Shown here piece after piece: positions 52,301 through 59,490 of a stretch of DNA of 64,000 nt. The position numbers and the translations under genes were made by a program. Numbering within the stretch: the stretch's first letter is position 1; every line of letters begins with the position of its first letter. The notes beneath the pieces were generated by a model. The model made no database searches, had not been told where the DNA came from, and worked only from the letters and a program-made list of their open reading frames with translations. The DNA comes from an uncultured Eubacterium sp. (GTDB taxonomy: Bacteria; Bacillota; Clostridia; Oscillospirales; Acutalibacteraceae). Location: NCBI GenBank assembly GCA_910584985.1, contig CAJUDJ010000002.1, forward strand, positions 95,464-159,463. Reading direction: 5' to 3'.

Positions 52301-55300
52301 ACTCGCACCGAAGCTTGTTCATTATCCTTCTGTGAAAGCAGCACTTGCCGCAGCTGGTGATGATTGGAATGCAGTTGACTGGGAACTTTGTGATTGGGTA
52401 AATTCAAAGGGTGTTCCCGTAAAAGATATAGAAACATTTATTGATGCACTGGGTGAAGCACTTTCCGGTATTTTACCTGTACTCAATGCACTTCTTAACG
52501 GAAAAGGCGTAGGCATTGTTGGTATTCCCGGAAATCAGGGCTATGAAAAGGATGTTCTTCCGCTTCTTGAACTGCTTGGCTGTGATGAATCAAACGGTTT
52601 AAAAACCACAGCAGAATTTAATGCAGTTATGAGCGATGTGCCTCAGATGCTGAAATATATTATCAATCCTCTGCTTGACAGAGTGAAAGAGCTTCTCAGG
52701 GAAAATACGGTTTCGGAATTGCTGAATATCGTTACCAATCTTTCCTATGTAGTAAGCAATGATATGCTTTATGCAGGCTTTGCAGATCTGGTTTCACCTT
52801 TGAACAGCTTAATTAATTTGGTGAACACATTAAAAGATGCTGGTATTGATTTAACCAATCTGATTGGCACAATCAACGGCTTCCTCGGCAGCACAGGCAT
52901 TACGCTTCCTGTTCTCAACTGGGCAGAATTTGCCGGTATCGGCACTTATCATACAGACGGTGCTTCTCTCCGTCCGTCAGGCGTGCGCAATTATATTGAT
53001 GCAACAGAGCCGGATGTGCTTGTTCAGCTTCTCTATTATGTTCACGATGTAATCAATGCAAACAAGGATGCTATCCTCGGTCTTCTCGGCGACAGCTTAA
53101 GCCCTGAAATCAAGGACATCATCGTTAAGGCACTCAGCCGGGATAAAAAGATCTTTGCAGGTGCGCTTATTCAGCTTCTTACACCTTATGATGCTCCGGA
53201 TTACACATGGCCGGCATTTGATTACAGCAAAACAAATATAAAATATTCTTCTTACACCTCAGCAGAGGTTAAGACTGCAGTGGATAAGATTTCTTCAATT
53301 CTGAATAATGCCATTGCACTTCTTCTTGACGGTTCGCTCAATGATTTAATCGGCGGCGCACTTTACACAGGCGATACGGCACAGATGCTGTTCAGCGCAA
53401 TCTACGGACTTCTTGATGACCCGACAATCGCAATGATTTTCTCACTGATTTCCGTTACAGATGCAGACGGCAACACAGCAGTGCTTGATATTTCCAAGGA
53501 TGCAGTTGCAGATAACATGAAATCGGATTTCCCGAAAGTTGCAAAAGCAATCCGAAATGCGGAAAGCATTTCATCAGCCGTTATCAGCGCAGAGGACTGG
53601 GGCATTGAAAACGAAACAGATTTTGCAAATGCCATTGCAGCAATTGCTGCACCGGTTGCTCCGGTATTAACTGCACTTCTTGCAGGAAAAGGAATGACCG
53701 TAAGCATTGCTGACGGTGCAGTTCAGCTTTACGGTGCAAACGGCTATAACAATGCGGTTAAGCCGTTGCTGGATGCACTTACCTGCAGCACACTTTCCTC
53801 CGCAGAATTCAATGCACAGGCAAAGGCAGACAGCAAAAACACAATTCTCAATGTTCTTAATCCGATTTTCGGTCTTGTTAAGAGCATTGCCGATGATCCG
53901 CTGAATGCTGTAATTGATATTATTCCGCATATTTCTCTGTTTATTGATAATAACGGAATACAGACAGCGGTTGAGCAACTTCTTGCTCCGCTGAACAATA
54001 TTCTCGGCGCAATCGGTTCCCTGCTCGGAACGGACAATGTTTATACATGGCTTGTTGATGAACTGTTAAGCGGCATGATCGGCAAACAGCTGAACTGGAA
54101 TAATCTTCAGAATCAGATTATTCCGCTTCTCAATCAGCTTCTCAGCAATATAGAAATAGATGAAAACACAACCATCAGCCTGAATCTCAACGCTATTGAC
54201 TGGGGCAAATTTGCAGGCTGTCTGGATAAGAAGGGCACTGCATTCACAACAAATGTTTCAGATTCAACAGTAACCGCTATTGATTATATCTGGAACACGG
54301 TTAAGGCAAATGCAGCAACAATTAAAGCACTTCTGAAATCTGCTCTCGGTGATGATTATAACGCTGTATCACAGTATGTTGATAAACTTCTTGCAATCAG
54401 CTCCGACAGACTGATTAAAGTACTTATTGATTTAACAAAGGGTCTGGATGCATCATCCTTTAAGGCAGACTGGTCCTTCCTTTACAGAAATTACACAGCT
54501 GCATCTGTAAGCCTTCCCAACGGTGTAACCGCTGCAGACCTTACAGAATCTGTGGAAATTCTCACAAAGGCAATTAACAATGCAATGGGCATTCTGCTTG
54601 ACAGCTCACTTGTGCAGCTTGTTGGCGGTGTTCTTTACACAGATGATTTAATTACAATGCTTGCTAAAGCTGTTTACGGACTTGGTGATGATGAAACCTT
54701 CCGCACGGTTCTTGGTGTGCTTGGCGTTGATTTGTCAAAAGAAGCAATCGCTTCATCTCTTAAGAAGGATTATCCGGCAGTTGCAAAGGCAATTCAAAAT
54801 TCCAAATCCTTAAGCAAGCTTGATACTTCTAAGTGGAACTGGAATGTTAAGGACAAAGCCTCCTTTGCAAAGGCGCTTACTGCAGCGCTTCGTCCGTTTG
54901 CTCCTGCACTGAATGTGCTTCTGAACAGCGGCAGCCTCAATATAGCGGATGTTGTAGATTTCAAGGGTTCAAACGGTTATGAAAATGCAGTGAAGCCGCT
55001 GCTTGATGCACTTGGATGCAGCACGGTTTCAGCAGCACAGTATAAGGCAGATGCAAATAAGAATGCAGATAATCTTCTTCTGAATATTATCAATCCGCTT
55101 CTGAATCAGGTGGATGCAATTCTTGCCGATCCTGTAAATATGGTTGCTTCCATTTTACCGCAGGCAGCAAACTTCATTGATAAGGGCGGTGTTCAGTATG
55201 CAGTTGAAAATCTTCTGTATCCTGTAACCAACTTAATCAATCCTGTTGTAAGCATATTCACAAATGAATCTGTATTCACGTTCCTTCTTGATGTTTTAGG

Positions 55301-57077
55301 ACTTGATATTAATTGGAAGAATATTCATAACGAAATTATTCCGATGCTCAACAGCAGTGTTCTCGGCAGCATTGAAATCGGCGGTAAAAAGCTTGCACTT
55401 ACACTTCCGGAAATCAACTGGCGCACACTTGCAGGCTGCGGAACAGTAAGCGGCAAGTCTATCAAAGCCGATACAAATAAAGAGCTTCTGGTGCTTATCA
55501 GATATATTTTCAAGGCCCTTGAAGCAAATCAGGCTGCGGTTATGAGCCTTGCAGGCAATAATGCAACCGTAAATCAGATTATTAAGAATGTAATCAAGTG
55601 CGGTCCGGATAAGGTTGTTCAGATTGTTGTAAACATTCTTCTTAAGATGAAAACCGTGAACAATGCTTCATGGTCCTTCAGAGATATTCTTCCTACAGCA
55701 GTGGGATATACAGAAAATCTTACTAAAGAAGATTTCGTAACGATTCTTGAGCAGATTGATCCGATGATTAACGATCTGCTTGCAGATTTTGCAGGTCAGT
55801 CCTTAAACGATCTTGTTACAAATCTTGTATACACAAACAATATTGTAAACACACTTGCAGAGCTGGTTTATACAAACCTTGAAAAGCTTGATATTGGTGT
55901 GGATATCAATATGGTTCTTTCTCTGCTTGGCGTTGATATTTCAACAAAGGCAGTTTCCGAAGCCGTTAAGGATTATAAATCTGCTTCCAAGGCAATTGCC
56001 AAATATGCAAAGTGGAGCGATGTTAAGTTTGACAATGTAAACTGGGGCTTCAAGGACGGCGACAGAGACGGCTTTGTAAATGCACTTACAGCTGTATTAA
56101 GACCGCTCTTCCCTGTTCTGCGTGCAGTGCTTTCAGCAGATGATCTTATTGTTCTGGATGCAATCACTGTTAAGGGCGGAAATGGTTACAATACGGCAAT
56201 TATTCCGATTGCAGAGGCTCTCGGAATCAGCCCGGATGCCCTTGTTTCGGTTAAAACATATACCGATCAGGCAGACAGCGATAAGCTTCTTACCAGCATT
56301 CTGAATCCGCTTCTTGATAGAGTGGAAGCCATTCTTGCTTCACCTGTATCAAATCTTGCAGAAATTCTGCCGAACCTGGCTTACTTTGCTGCAAATGATG
56401 GAATTTATAATGCCGCTATGAACCTGATTAATCCGGTAACAAATATTCTGGATGAAATTGCTCCGATTTACAAAATCAATCTCGATTTGTCAATGCTGAA
56501 AAATCTTGATCTTGCAGGTCTTGTTAATTCTCTGCTTTCCTCTGTAAAGATAAACGGCAAATCCCTTAACATCAAGCTTTCAAATATAGATTTGATGACG
56601 CTTGCCGGCCGCGGTGGTTTAGAGGAATATCAGTCTGCCCGCACTTACAATGGCAGCAGGATGACAGCCAAGAGGGTTGTTGCAGATAAGCCGGCAGTTC
56701 TGATAAGCGTATTGAGATATATTGTTTCAAATCTTAAAACAAATCTTGATGCTATAAACGGCTTGCTTGCGGGTCTTGATATATCCGATGATATACTTGA
56801 AATTATCAATACAGTGCTTGAGGCGCTTGCAACGGAGGATGTGGATGCCGTTATTGAGCTCCTTGCCGATCTTCTGTTTGATATTAAGAGCGGAGAGCTG
56901 GTGCTTCAGCCGGAAGACAATACGATTAAAGATCAGTTTGTTCCGTTCGTTCCGGGCAATTTCTATTGGGTATATTGGGTAATACTTGCAGCAACTGCAG
57001 CAATAATAGGTCTTTGCCTGTTCTTCATTCTCAGAAAGAAGAAGGAAGAAGACACAGATAATGTAGAAGTGAGATAA
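49332..57077 (+). CDS. Giant membrane-anchored surface protein with four ~405-residue repeats
   Basis: 2581 residues from the ATG at 49332 (AGGAGGAG upstream). A signal peptide (KTKKLLSVFLAVLMVLSSIT, then VGFTAFAADE) is followed by a ~880-residue helical N-terminal region rich in Lys, Glu, Tyr and Ala (residues ~30-905), then four repeats (~907-2527), and one membrane helix (WVILAATAAIIGLCLFFIL, ~2548-2566) before a charged tail RKKKEEDTDNVEVR. There is no LPXTG motif, so anchoring is by the helix. Not recognised as a named family. It is preceded by an orphan response regulator and followed after 13 bases by a secreted-protein gene. Probably an envelope or surface-layer-like structural or adhesive protein; this is inference. 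Confidence 0.85.
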   Translation: MGKTKKLLSVFLAVLMVLSSITVGFTAFAADEIKTYDGLDENHQALAAALQNSYVVNADNYKKAASYNYVAYDNKDGDIAKAADALYKCLQSYDNDRHGVMVSNVETKLKAAMGKDYKTDMNKALGFLCGYGSVSKYSSNATNKLTVNTNIDMLLEEYKTFADVPKSIDDKAVLYTYIQTGSNSAGYSTTADVKVTAAAMTVFHDFAKYYSAEAQAKDINTLTKTELDNYNKNGQTVINDAKLISADNIKKFFGDSVTFETAQAYLDHVLVLIAQNGYVADIAAIGSEIDGKDISEYNFDQLKALKKKLDAAKKTYDSYVKAQKDDAAVKEANKTYNTYVTFYKDSFNYNTYFEYKAEIDKIEKYADESYSFTEEELPDVKALLDNAEKVYKKFLTPLNYQPAKDSKAVYDKALANYTKAYNYYNELAYNEAIDAFVAALDNPTVLNIPQVAEVIKKDNVNIVDDTEGSILNAERSFTKAINALFNSKKVSNRAKAIEKIRADVKAKIGNDVFEEKNAEEIISWLYAAPALSSPTATSQTSVQIEEPYLFKYASVEELLIPDEITYKMNQFGIKNANTSYAECCVETESTLTDENAQGAFSAFVNLFTDELLNTDIENTSFDELSLIIRKAFVVLNNMADFKENEIVHFLGTEKYPAVQEFYSRCESVVEQKFNSMIDAVCEKYGNRDVTAEEAKAFAAEASAIDSAYTKLTDAVKESEAVVAQMEKLNELRVSITLIIDKADADAFVELAKAFQDKYPEKNLDMSIYDAFNADITSVLDFYNGCSEAVKTMDAVVKAFEDLSELNAAMDAIFRASRFEDFKKAAPEKLNPLYTGDLENAQVKEFSAFDIANIKQIMAEINKIYGDLSDESRIDELVVNYMAVVSKLQERITLLTNPPEFRPYTVEYPANTTPAQVQNIITRLDNVIAGDLIESLLGQPLDEAIDGLLGGLLTGDIVTTLVKALFPMVADAAGDLAGIAGIIGLCVLPRTLAPKLVHYPSVKAALAAAGDDWNAVDWELCDWVNSKGVPVKDIETFIDALGEALSGILPVLNALLNGKGVGIVGIPGNQGYEKDVLPLLELLGCDESNGLKTTAEFNAVMSDVPQMLKYIINPLLDRVKELLRENTVSELLNIVTNLSYVVSNDMLYAGFADLVSPLNSLINLVNTLKDAGIDLTNLIGTINGFLGSTGITLPVLNWAEFAGIGTYHTDGASLRPSGVRNYIDATEPDVLVQLLYYVHDVINANKDAILGLLGDSLSPEIKDIIVKALSRDKKIFAGALIQLLTPYDAPDYTWPAFDYSKTNIKYSSYTSAEVKTAVDKISSILNNAIALLLDGSLNDLIGGALYTGDTAQMLFSAIYGLLDDPTIAMIFSLISVTDADGNTAVLDISKDAVADNMKSDFPKVAKAIRNAESISSAVISAEDWGIENETDFANAIAAIAAPVAPVLTALLAGKGMTVSIADGAVQLYGANGYNNAVKPLLDALTCSTLSSAEFNAQAKADSKNTILNVLNPIFGLVKSIADDPLNAVIDIIPHISLFIDNNGIQTAVEQLLAPLNNILGAIGSLLGTDNVYTWLVDELLSGMIGKQLNWNNLQNQIIPLLNQLLSNIEIDENTTISLNLNAIDWGKFAGCLDKKGTAFTTNVSDSTVTAIDYIWNTVKANAATIKALLKSALGDDYNAVSQYVDKLLAISSDRLIKVLIDLTKGLDASSFKADWSFLYRNYTAASVSLPNGVTAADLTESVEILTKAINNAMGILLDSSLVQLVGGVLYTDDLITMLAKAVYGLGDDETFRTVLGVLGVDLSKEAIASSLKKDYPAVAKAIQNSKSLSKLDTSKWNWNVKDKASFAKALTAALRPFAPALNVLLNSGSLNIADVVDFKGSNGYENAVKPLLDALGCSTVSAAQYKADANKNADNLLLNIINPLLNQVDAILADPVNMVASILPQAANFIDKGGVQYAVENLLYPVTNLINPVVSIFTNESVFTFLLDVLGLDINWKNIHNEIIPMLNSSVLGSIEIGGKKLALTLPEINWRTLAGCGTVSGKSIKADTNKELLVLIRYIFKALEANQAAVMSLAGNNATVNQIIKNVIKCGPDKVVQIVVNILLKMKTVNNASWSFRDILPTAVGYTENLTKEDFVTILEQIDPMINDLLADFAGQSLNDLVTNLVYTNNIVNTLAELVYTNLEKLDIGVDINMVLSLLGVDISTKAVSEAVKDYKSASKAIAKYAKWSDVKFDNVNWGFKDGDRDGFVNALTAVLRPLFPVLRAVLSADDLIVLDAITVKGGNGYNTAIIPIAEALGISPDALVSVKTYTDQADSDKLLTSILNPLLDRVEAILASPVSNLAEILPNLAYFAANDGIYNAAMNLINPVTNILDEIAPIYKINLDLSMLKNLDLAGLVNSLLSSVKINGKSLNIKLSNIDLMTLAGRGGLEEYQSARTYNGSRMTAKRVVADKPAVLISVLRYIVSNLKTNLDAINGLLAGLDISDDILEIINTVLEALATEDVDAVIELLADLLFDIKSGELVLQPEDNTIKDQFVPFVPGNFYWVYWVILAATAAIIGLCLFFILRKKKEEDTDNVEVR
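52050..56910 (+). repeat. Four tandem ~1.2-kb coding repeats in the surface protein
   Basis: Anchors of the form GY(E/N)xAVxPLLxxLGC are encoded at 52539, 53741, 54975 and 56184, i.e. 1202, 1234 and 1209 bases apart. Each unit contains a hydrophobic helix-rich opening (LLxGSLNDLIGGxLYTGD), the motif (A/L)LxPxxPVLxALLxGKG, the anchor, ILNPLLDxVxxIL, LPxxxxFIDxGG and a closing (I)NWxxLAG element. The units are diverged (roughly a third to a half of residues shared by eye), so the duplication is old and kept by selection. Confidence 0.85.
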
Positions 57078-57090
57078 GGAGGCAATTACA

Positions 57091-58044
57091 ATGAAAAAGG
57101 CTATTAAAATAATTTCAATAATTTTAGCGGTCTGCATAGTGATCGGCGGCGCCGTTTTCGGCTTCGTTAAAAGTGAAGAAATCAATTTCTTCTTCAGCAA
57201 AATGCATGCTGTGCAGGTTTCCATCAGCGATGGTACATGGAAAGACGAAATGAAGAAGCCGGAGGTTAATGTTGCAGCAACAGGATTTACTCCCGGAACA
57301 TACGGCGGTGTGGAATTCAGTTCTGTTGAGGATGTTGCAAAATACTATGTTGCAGCCTATGACAAAACAAAGGCCGAAACCGCAACCTATATTGATGCGG
57401 ATGGTAATGAACAGGTTTATTACGCTTTTGTAGGCGATGAAGAGCTTATTCCGACATCAATTCTTATTGAGGGTAAGGAAAATCCAATCATCACAAAGCT
57501 TGGTCCTGTTATTGTTTCAAGCATTTTCCATGCAAATGTCGGTGGTCTTCCTCCTTCATCAAACCGTGATCCGAAGTATGATGTGGATGAAAACAACAAT
57601 CCGCTTCTCACTTCCCGTCTTAAGGCAAAGGACATCAAGAAGTGTTCCGTGGTTGATAATAAGGACGGCACAATTACACTTACCATTATTCCGATTGACT
57701 GCAATATGAGTCATAAGGGCCTTGATGCACAGGGCAATATGTTTAATGCGCTCGGTCCGATTGATGAAACCGTTGAAGCAATTGAGCAGCTTACTTGGGC
57801 AACAGGCGATACTGCACAGAACTGCCGTGTTGTTTATGCTGATGGTACAGCAGTTGTAAAAATCAACACAGCAACACAGAAAATTGTGGAGGCTGATTAC
57901 GATATGAAGGTTACAGCTTCGGTTACACATGCAAATATCTCCGTTGTTAAAGATAAGAGTGCAACACTTGTGCTTGATTATATACAGCACTTCCCTGCAT
58001 CAGATGAATATCTTAAAGAATCAAGAGGCCTTGTAAGAAAATAA
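57091..58044 (+). CDS. Secreted or membrane-anchored protein, unknown function, partner of the surface protein
   Basis: 317 residues. An N-terminal helix (IKIISIILAVCIVIGGAVFGF) is an uncleaved anchor or signal peptide; the rest is soluble, outside the cell. No known domain is recognised. Visible features are an alternation of charged beta-type segments, VVDNKDGTITLTIIPIDC and two Cys (residues ~195 and ~212 area). It has a strong AAGGAGG ribosome site 13 bases after the giant gene, so the two are co-expressed and probably act together. A terminator follows. Confidence 0.8.
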   Translation: MKKAIKIISIILAVCIVIGGAVFGFVKSEEINFFFSKMHAVQVSISDGTWKDEMKKPEVNVAATGFTPGTYGGVEFSSVEDVAKYYVAAYDKTKAETATYIDADGNEQVYYAFVGDEELIPTSILIEGKENPIITKLGPVIVSSIFHANVGGLPPSSNRDPKYDVDENNNPLLTSRLKAKDIKKCSVVDNKDGTITLTIIPIDCNMSHKGLDAQGNMFNALGPIDETVEAIEQLTWATGDTAQNCRVVYADGTAVVKINTATQKIVEADYDMKVTASVTHANISVVKDKSATLVLDYIQHFPASDEYLKESRGLVRK

Positions 58045-58136
58045 TTTCTGATATATATATCGGGCATTATTTCGGTTATAAGACCGTTGATCTGTCTGTT
58101 TGATTTGATTTCTCCTTTCTTCAGCAGGCAGCATAT

Positions 58137-58168
58137 AAAATAACCGCCGGTTTTCCGGCGGTTATTTT
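58137..58168 (+). terminator. Terminator of the surface-protein operon
   Basis: AAAATAACCGCCGG / CCGGCGGTTATTTT, TTTT loop, 14 bp perfect, followed by TT. Confidence 0.95.
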
Positions 58169-58182
58169 TTGTAAAGCTTTTA

Positions 58183-58211
58183 TATACAAAAAAATTTTTA
58201 TCTGCTATAAT
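58183..58211 (+). promoter_or_regulatory. Putative promoter of the nucleoside phosphorylase gene
   Basis: TATACA (58183-58188), 17-base spacer, TATAAT (58206-58211), 32 bases before the start. The -35 is weak. Confidence 0.55.
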
Positions 58212-58242
58212 AAAGAATATATAATCGAAATTGAGGATAATT

Positions 58243-59061
58243 ATGGATTTATACGAAAGAGCAGAGAAAATTAAAAACTTTCTTGCTGAAAAAATAAGTT
58301 ATACTCCGCAGGCTGCTGTGGTGCTTGGAAGCGGACTTGGCAGCTTTGCAGAAGAAATTGAAGCAGATTTTGAAATCCCTTACAGTGATATTGAAGGTTT
58401 TCCTGTTTCTACTGTGCCCGGGCATAAGGGCAGGCTGATTTTCGGAAAAACAGGCGGAAAGAATATTGTGGCCATGCAGGGCCGATTTCATTTTTATGAG
58501 GGCTGCAGTGCACAGGATATTTCCCTGCCGGTAAGAGTTTTTCAGCTGCTTGGAATAAAGAACTATATTGTAACAAATGCAGCAGGTGCAGTGAATTTTT
58601 CCTATAAGCCGGGTGATCTTATGATTATAAATGATCATATCGGGCTTTTCTGTCCCTCTGTTTTAACCGGGGAAAATGATGAAAGATTCGGCACAAGATT
58701 TCCTTCCATGAGCCATGCATACAGCAGAAGCCTTATCGAAATTGCACACAAGGCTGCGCAAAACACAAAAACCGATGTGCAGGAAGGGGTTTATTGCTAC
58801 TGCAAGGGACCGATGTTTGAAACACCGGCAGAAATCCTCTTTTTACGGGCAGTCGGGGCAGATGCAGCAGGGATGTCAACCGTGCCGGAAGTGGTTACAG
58901 CCGTTCATGCCGGTATGAATGTTCTGGGCATTTCCTGTATTACAAATATGGCGGCAGGCATATTGGATCAACCGCTTACACATGCTGAGGTTATGGAAAC
59001 AGGAAAAGCCGTGGAAAAGAAGTTTTCCGCTTATATGAAAGAAATCATAAGCCTGATTTAA
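58243..59061 (+). CDS. punA: Purine-nucleoside phosphorylase (trimeric type)
   Basis: 272 residues from the ATG at 58243. Family motifs VVLGSGLGSFAEEIE, PGHKGRLIFG, MQGRFHFYEG, TNAAGAVNFSYKPGDLM (phosphate and base site) and GPMFETPAEI...GADAAGMSTVPEV are all present, diagnostic of the trimeric PNP that uses guanosine and inosine. It cleaves purine nucleosides with phosphate for salvage. It stands alone between terminators. Confidence 0.95.
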   Translation: MDLYERAEKIKNFLAEKISYTPQAAVVLGSGLGSFAEEIEADFEIPYSDIEGFPVSTVPGHKGRLIFGKTGGKNIVAMQGRFHFYEGCSAQDISLPVRVFQLLGIKNYIVTNAAGAVNFSYKPGDLMIINDHIGLFCPSVLTGENDERFGTRFPSMSHAYSRSLIEIAHKAAQNTKTDVQEGVYCYCKGPMFETPAEILFLRAVGADAAGMSTVPEVVTAVHAGMNVLGISCITNMAAGILDQPLTHAEVMETGKAVEKKFSAYMKEIISLI

Positions 59062-59092
59062 TATGTTATTTTCATAAATCTGAAAATAATGC

Positions 59093-59121
59093 TTGACAAG
59101 GCCGCTTTTTTTAACTAATAT
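59093..59121 (+). promoter_or_regulatory. Strong promoter in the gap after punA
   Basis: TTGACA (59093-59098), 17-base spacer, TAATAT (59116-59121). Transcription would start near 59128, with no protein start following it closely. Confidence 0.75.
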
Positions 59122-59127
59122 TGGAAA

Positions 59128-59231
59128 TCGGAGGCACGCAAAGGTGTAAGCAAAGGCAGATGCAGAAAACAGCAGTCAGTAACAGAATACAGAATAATTA
59201 AAAAATGCAGCATTCGGCAGCTGCGTTTTTT
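59128..59231 (+). ncRNA. Possible small RNA or short leader transcript
   Basis: About 105 bases between the strong promoter at 59093-59121 and a hairpin with T run at 59200-59231 (AAAAAATGCAGC / GCTGCGTTTTTT, eight-base loop). No open frame with a ribosome site is present. The segment GGCACGCAAAGG recalls a piece of the cyclic-di-GMP (GEMM) riboswitch core but the rest does not fit, so no known class is assigned. It could be a stand-alone small RNA or an attenuated leader of the gene at 59491. Confidence 0.45.
59200..59231 (+). terminator. Terminator of the short transcript
   Basis: 12-bp stem including one T-G pair and a terminal T run extending into TTTTATTTTG. Confidence 0.8.
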
Positions 59232-59490
59232 ATTTTGTTTTTTTTGTATCGGGCAGGGCGGATTTAACTGGTTAAGGATAAATCCGGCATTCTGATTTTG
59301 TTCCTTTCTGCATTTCAGCAAAGGAGTTCGTGTGAAAAATCACACGAATCAAATTATAGTGTCCTCAAAATTTGCCTATGGCATAATTTTGAGATGGCTG
59401 AAATCACCATTTACGCCTGTTCAGGCAACGCAGGGTAATCAGGTGATTTTTAATAAACAATTTGTTGCCTGAAAGGCTATGGTGATTTAT
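59232..59490 (+). promoter_or_regulatory. Structured 5' leader of the phage-type receptor gene with alternative folds
   Basis: No gene in this stretch. It contains TTCGTGTGA / TCACACGAA (59327-59335, 59340-59348), a hairpin at 59364-59393 (CTCAAAATT, inner TGCC-TAT-GGCA, AATTTTGAG), then two competing systems. Fold 1: AAATCACC (59401-59408) pairs with GGTGATTT (59442-59449) around the local hairpin GCCTG-TT-CAGGC (59415-59426). Fold 2: the same AAATCACC pairs with a second GGTGATTT (59481-59488) that contains the ribosome site, enclosing TTCAGGCAAC (59420-59429) paired to GTTGCCTGAA (59464-59473). The folds exclude each other, as in RNA switches. Confidence 0.6.

Noticed and set aside
52037..52516. 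Minus-strand frames across the surface-protein repeats
   Set aside because: They recur at the same place in successive repeats as antisense shadows and have no ribosome sites.
59128..59200. Cyclic-di-GMP (GEMM) riboswitch
   Set aside because: Only a short ACGCAAAG-like match; the second helix and receptor sequences are missing.
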